From assembly GCF_001269905.1 (NCBI RefSeq), contig NZ_LHVK01000007.1, positions 124,001 through 188,000 of the forward strand: a stretch of DNA of 64,000 nt. The letters run 5' to 3'. The DNA comes from Pseudomonas corrugata. GTDB lineage: Bacteria; Pseudomonadota; Gammaproteobacteria; Pseudomonadales; Pseudomonadaceae. Of this stretch, positions 36,670-44,916 are shown piece by piece (position 1 is the first letter of the stretch; each line of letters begins with the position of its first letter). The position numbers and the translations under genes are program-made. The notes under the pieces are model-generated. The model ran no database searches and was not told the origin of the DNA. It saw nothing but the letters and a program-made list of their open reading frames with translations.

Positions 36670-37266
36670 ATGACCCAGGCAACCGGTATCAACGATCGCG
36701 TGCGCATCAAGAACGTCGAAGTGCTCTCGGACAACTGGTACGTACTGCGCAAGACCACCTATGACTACCTCGGTCGCAACGGCCAATGGCAGGAGTTGAC
36801 CCGCGAGACCTATGACCGCGGCAACGGCGCCACAATCCTGCTATACAGCAAGGCCAAGCAGACCGTGGTGCTGACCCGGCAATTCCGCTTTCCGGCCTTC
36901 GTCAACGGACACGATGACTTGTTGATCGAAACCTGTGCCGGCCTGTTGGACAACGACGATCCGTACACTTGCATCCGCAAGGAAACCCAGGAAGAAACCG
37001 GTTACGTCATCCAGGACGTGCGCAAGGTCTTCGAAGCCTTCATGAGCCCTGGTTCGGTGACCGAGCGGCTACATTTTTTCGTCGGCGAGTATTTCGACGA
37101 AGACAAACGACACGCAGGCGGCGGGCTGGAGGAGGAGGGCGAGGAAATCGAGGTGCTGGAGCTGCCGCTCGACCAGGCCCTGGGCATGATCGAGAGCGGC
37201 GCCATCTGCGACGGCAAGACCATCATGCTGTTGCAGTACGCGAAGTTGCATCGCTTGCTGGATTAG
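36670..37266 (+). CDS. nudK: NudK-type Nudix hydrolase (GDP-mannose / ADP-ribose-type pyrophosphatase)
   Basis: 198 residues, close to E. coli NudK in length and pattern: ETCAGLLDNDDPYTCIRKET carrying the Nudix helix with EETGY, SPGSVTERLHFFVGEY, and a C-terminal [17 protein letters not shown]. NudK hydrolyses GDP-mannose and related sugar nucleotides to the monophosphates. It follows nadE by 63 bp, so it may belong to the NAD locus. Its last 190 bp are duplicated, with 15 differences, at 43641-43830. Confidence 0.92.
   Translation: MTQATGINDRVRIKNVEVLSDNWYVLRKTTYDYLGRNGQWQELTRETYDRGNGATILLYSKAKQTVVLTRQFRFPAFVNGHDDLLIETCAGLLDNDDPYTCIRKETQEETGYVIQDVRKVFEAFMSPGSVTERLHFFVGEYFDEDKRHAGGGLEEEGEEIEVLELPLDQALGMIESGAICDGKTIMLLQYAKLHRLLD
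37077..37266 (+). repeat. Direct repeat, copy A (functional 3' end of nudK)
   Basis: 190 bp aligned without gaps to 43641-43830: 175 identical positions (92%). This copy is in frame and ends at the nudK stop. Confidence 0.95.
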
Positions 37267-37830
37267 GTTCACCTCATGCGTCCAGCCAGGACGCTCTTCC
37301 CCGGTCAAGTCTCGAGCGTGGCGGCGTCGGAACATGAGCTGATCGGGGTCTTCCACAGCTTCGCATTCGATGAAGCGTTACAAGCTTGAACCCAGAAGAT
37401 TTTTTGTCTGCTCGATACCCCACCCTCTGTGCGCCGGAACGCAGGCCCAACCCGCTCTTGTTGACAGCCTGTTCGTCGTATTCACACCGAGCCGCTGAAC
37501 AACTGCGTTGACAACCTGAGGCATAGGTGATGAGATTCAGTCATACGACAACGTATGACATCAGAAAATAATAAAAACGAAAGGCGCAGACATGTCTTCT
37601 ACATTTGCAGCCCTGCAAGTCGGTAATACCTCGGCCTTGCTCCTTTACACAGCGCGCCAACGGCCTTCGTCACTGTCTGGAAAGCCTTATGCAGGCTTGC
37701 CAGCGCAATCGAATTTTCCCCTCTTGACGTTCAAGCAGCATCGCCTGTCCAGCCCGGCGGTGGCTCCGGACGTGTCCGTTTCCTCCTTAGTTTCCATCCC
37801 ACAATGAATGGCAGTACCTGGAGAACAATA
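37267..37830. promoter_or_regulatory. Long leader and promoter region of the tct operon, with an operator-like palindrome
   Basis: 564 bp without a convincing gene. TTGACA (37508-37513) is a possible -35. GTCATACG-ACAA-CGTATGAC (37540-37559) is a perfect inverted repeat, typical in form of a GntR-family operator. A 71-codon frame (37592-37807) with GAAAGG before its ATG has no family resemblance and overlaps the tctC leader; it is not called as a gene. Confidence 0.55.
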
Positions 37831-38802
37831 ATGAGAAAAACATTCTGCGCCTCTTTGATCGCCTCTTTTCTGAGCCTGACCGCCGGCACGGCAATGGCCG
37901 CCGACGCCAGCGATTGGCCAAGCCGACCCGTGCAGGTGGTGGTCATTGCCAACGCCGGTGGTGATACCGATTTCAATGCCCGAATGATGGCCAAGTACTT
38001 CACCAAGCTCACTGGCAAATCCATGGTGGTGACCAACATGGCCGGCGGGGGCGGGACAATTGCCGCCGATGCGGTCAAGAGCGCGGCGCCGGATGGCAAT
38101 ACCATTCTGTTTACTCATACCGGCCAGTTGATCGTGAATGAGGTGGCAGGCCTCTCGGAGGACCGTTTTGATGCATTTGATGTCTCCTGCATCGCTGGCG
38201 TCGACAAAGGTGCGGTGTTTGTCTCGGCGAAAAGCTCGGGCATCGACACCCTTGATCAACTGATTGAAAAAGCCAAGGCCAAGCCCGGCACCATCACCTA
38301 CGGTACCGAGATGGGTAGCTTCTCCCATATTCAAGGGCTGATGTTCGAGAAGCTGGCCGGCGTGAAATTGAAAATGGTCGACAGCGGCACAGTGTCCGAA
38401 AAAATCGTCGCCTTGCTGGGCAAGCGTATCGACCTCGGCGCCATCAGCTATGGCTCGGTCCAGGATTACATCGCCAGCGGCAAAATGAGTGCCCTGGGTC
38501 AACCCAACGCCGAGCGCAACGTGCTGCTGGGGGACGTCAAGACCTTCAAGGAACAAGGCGTGGACCTGATTCTGGACAAGCCTTACGTCGTGGCCTTCCC
38601 GAAGGGTACAGATCCGGCCATCGTCAAGAAGATGGCCGATACGATGAAGAAAATCACCGAAGAGCCGGAGTACGTCGAGGAGTTGAAGAAGTCGTTCAAG
38701 CAACCGGTCAGCTTCCAGGGCACCGAGGAAGCCATTGCCACCCTGAACAAAACCCGCGACAGCTTCATGCAGTTCAAGGACGAGATGCGTAAGGCCAAAT
38801 AA
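37831..38802 (+). CDS. tctC: Tripartite tricarboxylate transporter, periplasmic substrate-binding protein (TctC/Bug family)
   Basis: 323 residues with a signal peptide (MRKTFCASLIASFLSLTAGTAMA, cut about residue 23). The Bug fold is recognisable from WPSRPVQVVVIANAGGDTDFNARM and TYGTEMGSFSHIQG. It captures an organic acid in the periplasm and delivers it to TctAB. ATG 37831 follows GGAGAACAATA; a frame extension to 37804 is ignored because it would precede the signal peptide. A hairpin after the gene may keep this first cistron at higher level. Confidence 0.92.
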   Translation: MRKTFCASLIASFLSLTAGTAMAADASDWPSRPVQVVVIANAGGDTDFNARMMAKYFTKLTGKSMVVTNMAGGGGTIAADAVKSAAPDGNTILFTHTGQLIVNEVAGLSEDRFDAFDVSCIAGVDKGAVFVSAKSSGIDTLDQLIEKAKAKPGTITYGTEMGSFSHIQGLMFEKLAGVKLKMVDSGTVSEKIVALLGKRIDLGAISYGSVQDYIASGKMSALGQPNAERNVLLGDVKTFKEQGVDLILDKPYVVAFPKGTDPAIVKKMADTMKKITEEPEYVEELKKSFKQPVSFQGTEEAIATLNKTRDSFMQFKDEMRKAK

Positions 38803-38813
38803 CAACGCACGAC

Positions 38814-38845
38814 GGGCTCGGGTGCGTACTGGCACCCGATAGCCC
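38814..38845 (+). promoter_or_regulatory. Hairpin between tctC and tctB
   Basis: The stem CGGGTGC/GCACCCG (38819-38825/38832-38838), extended by GGGCT/AGCCC with a 1-2 nt interruption, has no T-run. Likely a stability element giving more binding protein than permease. Confidence 0.55.
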
Positions 38846-38871
38846 AGTCCTTCCCAGCAAGAGGAGCCTGT

Positions 38872-39345
38872 ATGGATTCCTATAAACGAAACGAGCTGAT
38901 TGCCGGATTGGCAATGCTCGGTGCCGGCGTAGCGTATCTGGTATTGACCCTGAATCTGCCGCGCCGCAGTTTCGTCGATGCCGCGTTTGTGCCCTGGCTG
39001 CTCGCCATTGCGTTGTGCCTGTTGGGCGCGTTGCAATTATGGGCTTGGCGAAAGCTGCCGGACCAATCTGCCGAACCCGCTGAAAAAACCGAGCAGATTG
39101 ATTACCCGACGGTCTTCAAGTCCCTCGCGTTGGTGTTGCTTTACACCGCGCTGCTTGAGCCCGTGGGATTCATCGTCATGACCGTCCTTTATCTATACGC
39201 CCAATTCATCGTGTTGACCCCTGCGGAACAGAAGGTCAAGCACCTCCTGTACGCGTTCATAGCGGTCGTTTCTTCGGTGTTGATCTTTTACATTTTTCGT
39301 CATGGCTTCGACTTGCTCCTGCCTGTCGGTCTATTGGATTTCTAG
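38872..39345 (+). CDS. tctB: Tripartite tricarboxylate transporter small membrane subunit TctB
   Basis: 157 residues with four hydrophobic segments (about 10-28, 38-56, 85-103, 118-150). It starts MDSYKRNELIAGLAMLGAGVAY, as in the TctB family, and is placed between tctC and tctA. It is the small membrane partner of the transporter. RBS AAGAGGAG. Confidence 0.9.
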   Translation: MDSYKRNELIAGLAMLGAGVAYLVLTLNLPRRSFVDAAFVPWLLAIALCLLGALQLWAWRKLPDQSAEPAEKTEQIDYPTVFKSLALVLLYTALLEPVGFIVMTVLYLYAQFIVLTPAEQKVKHLLYAFIAVVSSVLIFYIFRHGFDLLLPVGLLDF

Positions 39346-39354
39346 GAGACGGTC

Positions 39355-40875
39355 ATGATTGAACTCATGCAGCAAGGCTTCGGTGCCGTACTGACTCCCT
39401 ACGTGTTTTTCCTCATGACCCTCGGCGTTGCGGTGGGGATTGTATTTGGTGCGGTGCCCGGGCTTTCGGCCACCATGGCTATCGCGCTGTGCCTGCCACT
39501 GACTTACTCGATGGGGCCAGGTCCGGGCCTGGCGCTGCTGGTTGCGCTGTTTGTCGGTGCCACCTCGGGAGGGCTGATATCGGCGATATTGCTCAACATA
39601 CCGGGAACGCCGGCATCGATCGCCACGACGTTCGATGGTTGGCCGTTGATGAAGAAGGGCATGGGCGTCAAGGCGTTGGGGGTCGGCGTGGTGTTCTCGT
39701 TCCTGGGCACCATTTTCAGTATCGTCGCGCTGATGTTCATCGCTCCGATCCTGGCGGATCTGGCCTTGAGTTTCGGCCCGCACGAATACTTTTCCATCGC
39801 GATTTTCTCGCTGACGTTGATCGCCACGCTGTCCACCGGCTCGTTGGTCAAAGGCTTGTTCGCCGGTGCCCTGGGCTTTGCCTTTTCCACCGTTGGGATT
39901 GCTCCGGTCGAGGCTATCCGCCGCTTTACGTTTGATGTGCCGAGCCTCAATGGCGGCTTTGCCATGCTCACGGTCATGATCGGTATGTTTGCGGTGGCCG
40001 AAGTGCTGAAGTTTGCTGAAAGCGCACGCCTGAGCCATCGGGCCAAACCACAGCACGTCAGCATGAAAGGCGTGAAAGGTTTTGGTTTTTCGATGAAGGA
40101 GTTCGTCGGTCAACTGCCTAATGCCGCCCGTTCATCCGTAATCGGCCTGGGGATTGGTATCCTGCCCGGCATTGGTGCCGGTACCTCGAATATCGTTTCT
40201 TACATTGTGGCGAAGAAACGTTCCAAGACCCCGGAGGAATTCGGCAAAGGCAAGATCGACGGCGTGGTCGCCAGCGAGACGGCAAACAACGCCGGCATTG
40301 GTGGCGCGATGATTCCGCTTCTGACCCTGGGCATTCCCGGCGATACCACCACGGCTGTGATGCTCGGCGGTTTCATGATCCACGGGATCCAGCCTGGTCC
40401 TCTGCTGTTTATCAGCCAGGCGCCGCTGGTCTACACGATCTTCGCCGCGCTGATCCTCGCTTCAGTCATGATGCTGGTGCTCGAGTTCTACGGACTGCGC
40501 ATGTTCATCAAATTGCTGGCGGTGCCCAAGCACATTCTGTTGCCGATCATCCTGGTGCTCTGCGTGGTCGGCGCATTTGGCCTGAACAGCCGGATCTTCG
40601 ACGTCTGGGCGGTGCTGCTGTTTGGCTTGCTGGGCTACGGGTTCGTCAAGAGCGGGTTGCCGATTGCGCCGTTCATCATCGGTTTCATCCTGGGCCCCAT
40701 GGCGGAGACCAACTTGCGTCGTGGCCTGATGCTGTCCGATGGCAATTTCGGCGGCTTCCTGTCCAACCCCATCTCAGCGGGCTTTCTCGTCCTGGCTGCC
40801 GCGTCTATCTCCTGGCACTTGGTGACGGTCATTCGCCACAAGAAAAGCGCTGCTATCGAATTGATGCGCAGCTAG
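39355..40875 (+). CDS. tctA: Tripartite tricarboxylate transporter large membrane subunit TctA
   Basis: 506 residues, about twelve membrane segments, full length. The family motif GAVPGLSATMAIALCLPLTY and the internal second copy GLGIGILPGIGAGTSNIVSY (about 262-281) are clear. It forms the sodium- or proton-driven channel of the transporter. Its stop codon lies in a 68-bp imperfect palindrome. Confidence 0.95.
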   Translation: MIELMQQGFGAVLTPYVFFLMTLGVAVGIVFGAVPGLSATMAIALCLPLTYSMGPGPGLALLVALFVGATSGGLISAILLNIPGTPASIATTFDGWPLMKKGMGVKALGVGVVFSFLGTIFSIVALMFIAPILADLALSFGPHEYFSIAIFSLTLIATLSTGSLVKGLFAGALGFAFSTVGIAPVEAIRRFTFDVPSLNGGFAMLTVMIGMFAVAEVLKFAESARLSHRAKPQHVSMKGVKGFGFSMKEFVGQLPNAARSSVIGLGIGILPGIGAGTSNIVSYIVAKKRSKTPEEFGKGKIDGVVASETANNAGIGGAMIPLLTLGIPGDTTTAVMLGGFMIHGIQPGPLLFISQAPLVYTIFAALILASVMMLVLEFYGLRMFIKLLAVPKHILLPIILVLCVVGAFGLNSRIFDVWAVLLFGLLGYGFVKSGLPIAPFIIGFILGPMAETNLRRGLMLSDGNFGGFLSNPISAGFLVLAAASISWHLVTVIRHKKSAAIELMRS

Positions 40876-40939
40876 TGGCCTGTACGGTTAATTCGAGTAC
40901 TCAACTTCGAGTGCACGAATTAGCCACACAGGCCACTAG
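40872..40939. repeat. Imperfect 68-bp palindrome overlapping the tctA stop codon
   Basis: The outer arms CTAGTGGCCTGT (40872-40883) and ACAGGCCACTAG (40928-40939) are perfect; the inner TTAATTCG/CGAATTA pairing continues with interruptions. It contains the TAG stop (40873-40875). It could be a terminator-like hairpin or the remnant of a small mobile element. Confidence 0.75.
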
Positions 40940-41019
40940 CCCGTTTTCATTCCTGCTTATACACCGCTGTCACACGAACCCGTGCGGCAGCGGCTGACCC
41001 CAAACGTTCGGAGCATGCC

Positions 41020-42177
41020 ATGCAAGATGCGCCTCAAATGCCTTCCGCCGACGACGACCGTATTGCCTGGGTGCGCGTGGCCTCGGTTTTCCTGCCGCTG
41101 GCCAACCCCATCAGCGATGCCAAGGTGCTCACCGGCCGGCAAAAGCCGATGACGGAAATCGCCATTCTGTTTGTGGAAATCGAAACCAGGGACGGCCATC
41201 GCGGCCTGGGATTCAGCTATTCCAAGCGCGCCGGTGGTCCCGGACAATTTGCCCATGCCCAGGAAGTCGCCCCCAGCCTCATCGGCGAGAACCCCAGCGA
41301 CATTTCCAAGCTGTGGGACAAGCTCTGCTGGGCCGGTGCTTCGGTGGGGCGCAGTGGTCTGGCCACCCAGGCGATTGGTGCGTTTGATGTCGCTTTGTGG
41401 GACCTGAAAGCCAAGCGGGCAAATCTTTCGTTGGCCCGCTTGCTGGGCGCCCAGCGCGATTCTGTTCAGTGCTACAACACCTCGGGAGGTTTCCTTCACA
41501 CCCCGCTTGACCAATTGATGATCAATACCGACCTCTCCCGGGAAAAGGGTATCGGTGGAATCAAGCTCAAGGTCGGCCAGCCTGACCAGGCGCTGGATCT
41601 GCGCCGTGTCAGCACCATCCGCAAACATCTGGGGGATGACTTCCCATTGATGGTCGACGCGAACCAACAATGGGACCGACCCACCGCGCAGCGAATGTGT
41701 CGACGTCTCGAGCAGTTCAACCTGGTCTGGATCGAGGAGCCGTTGGATTGCTACGACGCTGAAGGTCATGCCGCATTGGCCCTGCAGTTCGATACGCCGA
41801 TCGCGACCGGTGAAATGCTCACCAGCGTTGCCGAGCATTGGGAATTCATCAAGCTGCGCGCAGCCGATTACCTGATGCCCGATGCGCCCCGTGTTGGTGG
41901 CATTACTCCTTACCTCAGGGTCCAGGCGTTGGCCGAGCAAGCGGGACTGATGATCGCGCCGCACTTTGCCATGGAACTGCACATTCATCTGGCCGCCACG
42001 TACAGCCGCGAGCCATGGGTTGAGCATTTCGAATGGCTGGAGCCACTGTTCAACGAACGCATGCAAACCCGCGATGGACGCATGCTGGTGCCTACCCGAC
42101 CTGGCCTTGGATTGTCCTTGAGCGAGCGTGTGGCTGGCTGGACGGCGAATCAGGCCACGTTTGGGCAGCGTCCGTAA
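41020..42177 (+). CDS. Enolase-superfamily acid-sugar dehydratase, L-talarate/galactarate dehydratase type
   Basis: 385 residues of the mandelate racemase subgroup. Catalytic residues are K182 and K184 (IKLKVGQ) and H315 (APHFAMELHIH), with D288. The metal ligands are D213 (DANQQW), E239 (WIEEPLD) and E265 (TGEML). Relative to what I recall of Salmonella TalrD/GalrD (K195, K197, D226, E252, E278, D301, H328), every residue is shifted by exactly 13, strong support for the same family. It would dehydrate galactarate or L-talarate to a keto-deoxy-glucarate. It sits after an organic-acid transporter that probably brings in the substrate. Confidence 0.88.
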   Translation: MQDAPQMPSADDDRIAWVRVASVFLPLANPISDAKVLTGRQKPMTEIAILFVEIETRDGHRGLGFSYSKRAGGPGQFAHAQEVAPSLIGENPSDISKLWDKLCWAGASVGRSGLATQAIGAFDVALWDLKAKRANLSLARLLGAQRDSVQCYNTSGGFLHTPLDQLMINTDLSREKGIGGIKLKVGQPDQALDLRRVSTIRKHLGDDFPLMVDANQQWDRPTAQRMCRRLEQFNLVWIEEPLDCYDAEGHAALALQFDTPIATGEMLTSVAEHWEFIKLRAADYLMPDAPRVGGITPYLRVQALAEQAGLMIAPHFAMELHIHLAATYSREPWVEHFEWLEPLFNERMQTRDGRMLVPTRPGLGLSLSERVAGWTANQATFGQRP

Positions 42178-42195
42178 ACCGGTCGAGGACGGAAG

Positions 42196-43629
42196 ATGCC
42201 AGCGTTGAGTGATGAGGTGCTGCAACGCATCGAGCGGGTGGTCGGGCAAGCAGGATTGGTGTGCGACCCTGAGCTGATGCAGGGCTATCTGACGGATTGG
42301 CGTAATGCCTATCAAGGCCAGGCAGCCTTGGTGATACGTCCGGCGTCGACCGAAGAAGTGGCCGAGGTTGTACGAATCTGTCATGACGCCCAGGTTGCCT
42401 TGGTGCCGCAAGGCGGCAACACTGGCTTGTGTGGCGGCTCGATCCCTGACGCCTCTGGCAGCCAATTGGTGTTGTCCTTGACCCGGATGAAACGTATCCG
42501 TGAAATCGATCTGGCTAACGAAACCATCACGGTCGAGGCCGGCGTGATACTGCAACAATTGCAGGATGCCGCGAGCCAGGCCGGTCGCCTGTTTCCGCTT
42601 TCGCTGGGAGCGGAGGGCAGTTGCACGGTGGGCGGCAACCTGGCGACGAATGCCGGCGGCACGGCGGTGCTGCGTTACGGCAACATGCGTGAGTTGACTC
42701 TTGGACTGGAAGTGGTCCTGCCTGACGGCCGCGTCTGGAACGGGTTGCGGGGATTGCGCAAAGACAACACCGGTTACGATCTCAAGCACTTGTTCATCGG
42801 CTCGGAGGGCACGCTCGGTATCATCACGGCGGCGGTGCTCAAACTGTTTCCGGCGACCCATAGCACGGCGACCGCCTGGGTCGCGCTACCTTCGCCGCAG
42901 GCGGCGGTGGACTTGATCGGCCATATTCGCGGCTTGTGTGCCGACCGCCTGACGGGCTTCGAGATGATGTCGCGCCAAAGCCTGGATTTTGTCCTGGACC
43001 ACGTGGCTGGCTGCAGCGACCCGCTGGCAACGAAGCACCCCTGGTACGCCTTGATTGAATTGCGAGACACCGTGCCCGATGCGCCATTGGCGCTGCTGCT
43101 TGAAAACGGCCTTGCCAGCGCCTTGGAATGCGGTTGGGTCATCGATGCGGTACTGGCCGGCAATCAGGCACAAGCTGCGGCGCTCTGGGCGCTGCGCGAA
43201 GGCATTTCCGAGGCTCAGAATCATGAAGGCCCCAGCCTCAAGCATGACATCAGCGTGCCCGTGAGCCGGATACCGGAATTCATCGAGTGCACCGACAAGG
43301 CCCTGCAACAGGACTTCCCCGGCGTGCGCATCGTTTCCTACGGCCACGTGGGCGATGGCAACCTGCACTACAACATCAGCAAACCGCTCGCAGACACGGA
43401 CGCCTCGTTCAGGACTCATGAACACGCGATCATGCAAGTCATCTACCGGATGACGAGCGCCTTCAACGGCAGCATCAGCGCCGAGCATGGCTTGGGGCAA
43501 GCCAAGCCTGAGGCGGCAGTTCGCTTCAAGGACCCCTTGGAGATCGAATTGATGCGGGCCATCAAACGCACGCTGGACCCCGCCGGGTTAATGAACCCCG
43601 GCAAGGTCTTCGCCACTGTACTGGAGTGA
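42196..43629 (+). CDS. FAD-linked 2-hydroxyacid dehydrogenase (GlcD / D-2-hydroxyglutarate dehydrogenase family)
   Basis: 477 residues. The FAD-binding type-4 domain (about 40-220) has VPQGGNTGLCGGSIPD and GAEGSCTVGGNLATNAGG, and the C-terminal FAD-oxidase domain has YGHVGDGNLHYN and a closing SAEHGLGQAK...GLMNPGKVF. It oxidises a 2-hydroxyacid, passing electrons to a carrier. It starts 18 bp after the dehydratase, so it probably acts in the same pathway, but the exact substrate is not shown. Its stop is 11 bp before the nudK remnant. Confidence 0.9.
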   Translation: MPALSDEVLQRIERVVGQAGLVCDPELMQGYLTDWRNAYQGQAALVIRPASTEEVAEVVRICHDAQVALVPQGGNTGLCGGSIPDASGSQLVLSLTRMKRIREIDLANETITVEAGVILQQLQDAASQAGRLFPLSLGAEGSCTVGGNLATNAGGTAVLRYGNMRELTLGLEVVLPDGRVWNGLRGLRKDNTGYDLKHLFIGSEGTLGIITAAVLKLFPATHSTATAWVALPSPQAAVDLIGHIRGLCADRLTGFEMMSRQSLDFVLDHVAGCSDPLATKHPWYALIELRDTVPDAPLALLLENGLASALECGWVIDAVLAGNQAQAAALWALREGISEAQNHEGPSLKHDISVPVSRIPEFIECTDKALQQDFPGVRIVSYGHVGDGNLHYNISKPLADTDASFRTHEHAIMQVIYRMTSAFNGSISAEHGLGQAKPEAAVRFKDPLEIELMRAIKRTLDPAGLMNPGKVFATVLE

Positions 43630-43640
43630 CCGCGCCGGGC

Positions 43641-43830
43641 TTTCGTCGGCGAATATTTCGACTAAGACAAACGACACGCCGGCGGCGGGCTGGAAGATGA
43701 GGGCGAGGAAATCGAGGTGTTGGAGCTGCCGTTCGACCAGGCCCTGGGCATGATCGAGAGCGGGGACATCTGCGACGGCAAGATCATCATGCTGTTGCAG
43801 TACGCCAAATTGCATTGGTTACTGGATTAG
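43641..43830 (+). pseudogene. nudK 3'-end remnant (duplicate copy B)
   Basis: 190 bp, ungapped, 92% identical (15 differences) to the end of the real nudK at 37077-37266, through to the same TAG stop. It has no start, and GAA has become TAA at codon 8 of the remnant (43663-43665). Upstream, a few bases (GTGACCG) may continue the match, then homology ends at the dehydrogenase gene. The antisense strand of its last part encodes the C-terminal tail of the adjacent regulator. Confidence 0.95.
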
Positions 43831-44827
43831 TTTCAGCAACGGTAACCCGGGATGCTTGCCGGCCGACCTTGGGGCTGCCAAACCTTTCACGATAGGCCGA
43901 GGGCGGCAAGCCGACGGCGTTCCTGAACGCCGCCCGGAAACTTTCCACCGAGCGATAACCACAGGCCTGCGCAATGCTGGTCGCGCTCTGATTGGTGGTT
44001 TCCAGCAACTCCCTGGCCCGATTCAGTCGTTCCTGTTGCAGCCAGGCCTTTGGTGATAGGCCAGTGGTTTCGATGAAACGACGCAGGAAGGTGCGCTCGC
44101 TCATGGCCACGCGAGCTGCCATGTCGGACACGCTCAGGGATTGGTGCAGATGTTCGCGGCTCCACTGCAAGACCTGGCTCAGTTCGTTGCGCGGCGACGT
44201 GCACACGGGTGCGACAATGAATTGCGACTGGCCACCGGTTCTCTGTGGCGCCATGACCAGGCGACGGGCTACCGAGTTGGCGACATGAGTACCGAAATCC
44301 CGGGCGATCAGGTGCAGGCAGGCGTCGATGCCGGCTGCACTGCCGGCTGAGGTAATGATCTGTCCCGAATCGACATAAAGCACATTCGGATCCACGTTGA
44401 TCAGAGGGAAGCGTTCGGCAAGCTCATCGGAAAACTGCCAGTGGGTGGTCACCGTTTCACCGTCGAGCAGTCCCGTGGCAGCGAGCACGAATACACCGGA
44501 GCATATCGACAGCAAGCGAGCGCCCCGGGCATGGGCACTTTTGAGGGCGTTCAGCAGCGCTTGCGGGGGCGGTTCGCGATAACTGCGCCATCCTGGAATG
44601 ACGATGGTGTCGGCGTTTTCCAGCTCCTCCAGCCCGACGTCGACCGAGATCTGAATGCCTCCCAGTGCCCGCATGGGGACCGGATCGACAGCAACGAGGC
44701 GATGGGCGTACCAGGCAATGTCCAGCTCCGGACGAGGCAGGCCGAATATCTCCAGCGCAATTCCGAATTCGAATACGCAAAGGCCCTCGTAGACGAGAAT
44801 TGCCACTGTTCCTGGATGGTTATGCAT
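43787..44827 (-). CDS. GlxA/FtrA-type AraC-family transcriptional regulator
   Basis: 346 residues. The N-terminal DJ-1/PfpI-like domain (about 5-185) has [19 protein letters not shown] and [19 protein letters not shown], and the C-terminal AraC double helix-turn-helix (about 225-325) has [12 protein letters not shown] and [32 protein letters not shown]. The last 14 residues are read from the opposite strand of the nudK remnant, so the natural end was probably replaced when the remnant arrived. It is divergent from the predicted halogenase with only 89 bp between, so that gene is its likely target. Relatives respond to amino acids, betaines or similar nitrogen compounds. Confidence 0.9.
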   Translation of the reverse strand: MHNHPGTVAILVYEGLCVFEFGIALEIFGLPRPELDIAWYAHRLVAVDPVPMRALGGIQISVDVGLEELENADTIVIPGWRSYREPPPQALLNALKSAHARGARLLSICSGVFVLAATGLLDGETVTTHWQFSDELAERFPLINVDPNVLYVDSGQIITSAGSAAGIDACLHLIARDFGTHVANSVARRLVMAPQRTGGQSQFIVAPVCTSPRNELSQVLQWSREHLHQSLSVSDMAARVAMSERTFLRRFIETTGLSPKAWLQQERLNRARELLETTNQSATSIAQACGYRSVESFRAAFRNAVGLPPSAYRERFGSPKVGRQASRVTVAETNPVTNAIWRTATA

Positions 44828-44916
44828 TTGGCGAAAAACTACCGTTTGTTGTCGTCTGCTGCACTGTAGCGAACAGTTCTCTCGTCCTACAATCGGACCA
44901 TGAGATGGAGCAGTGA

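Noticed and set aside
37592..37807. 71-codon frame before tctC with a fair ribosome site
   Set aside because: No resemblance to a protein family, Ser/Pro-rich composition and overlap with the tctC leader; kept only as a note in the leader entry.
40957..42861. 634-codon frame antisense to the dehydratase and FAD dehydrogenase
   Set aside because: Both sense genes have complete catalytic motifs; the antisense product resembles nothing.
43641..43830. Reading the nudK remnant as a sequencing or assembly duplicate
   Set aside because: 15 scattered differences including a stop codon, and different flanks on both sides, show a real diverged copy.
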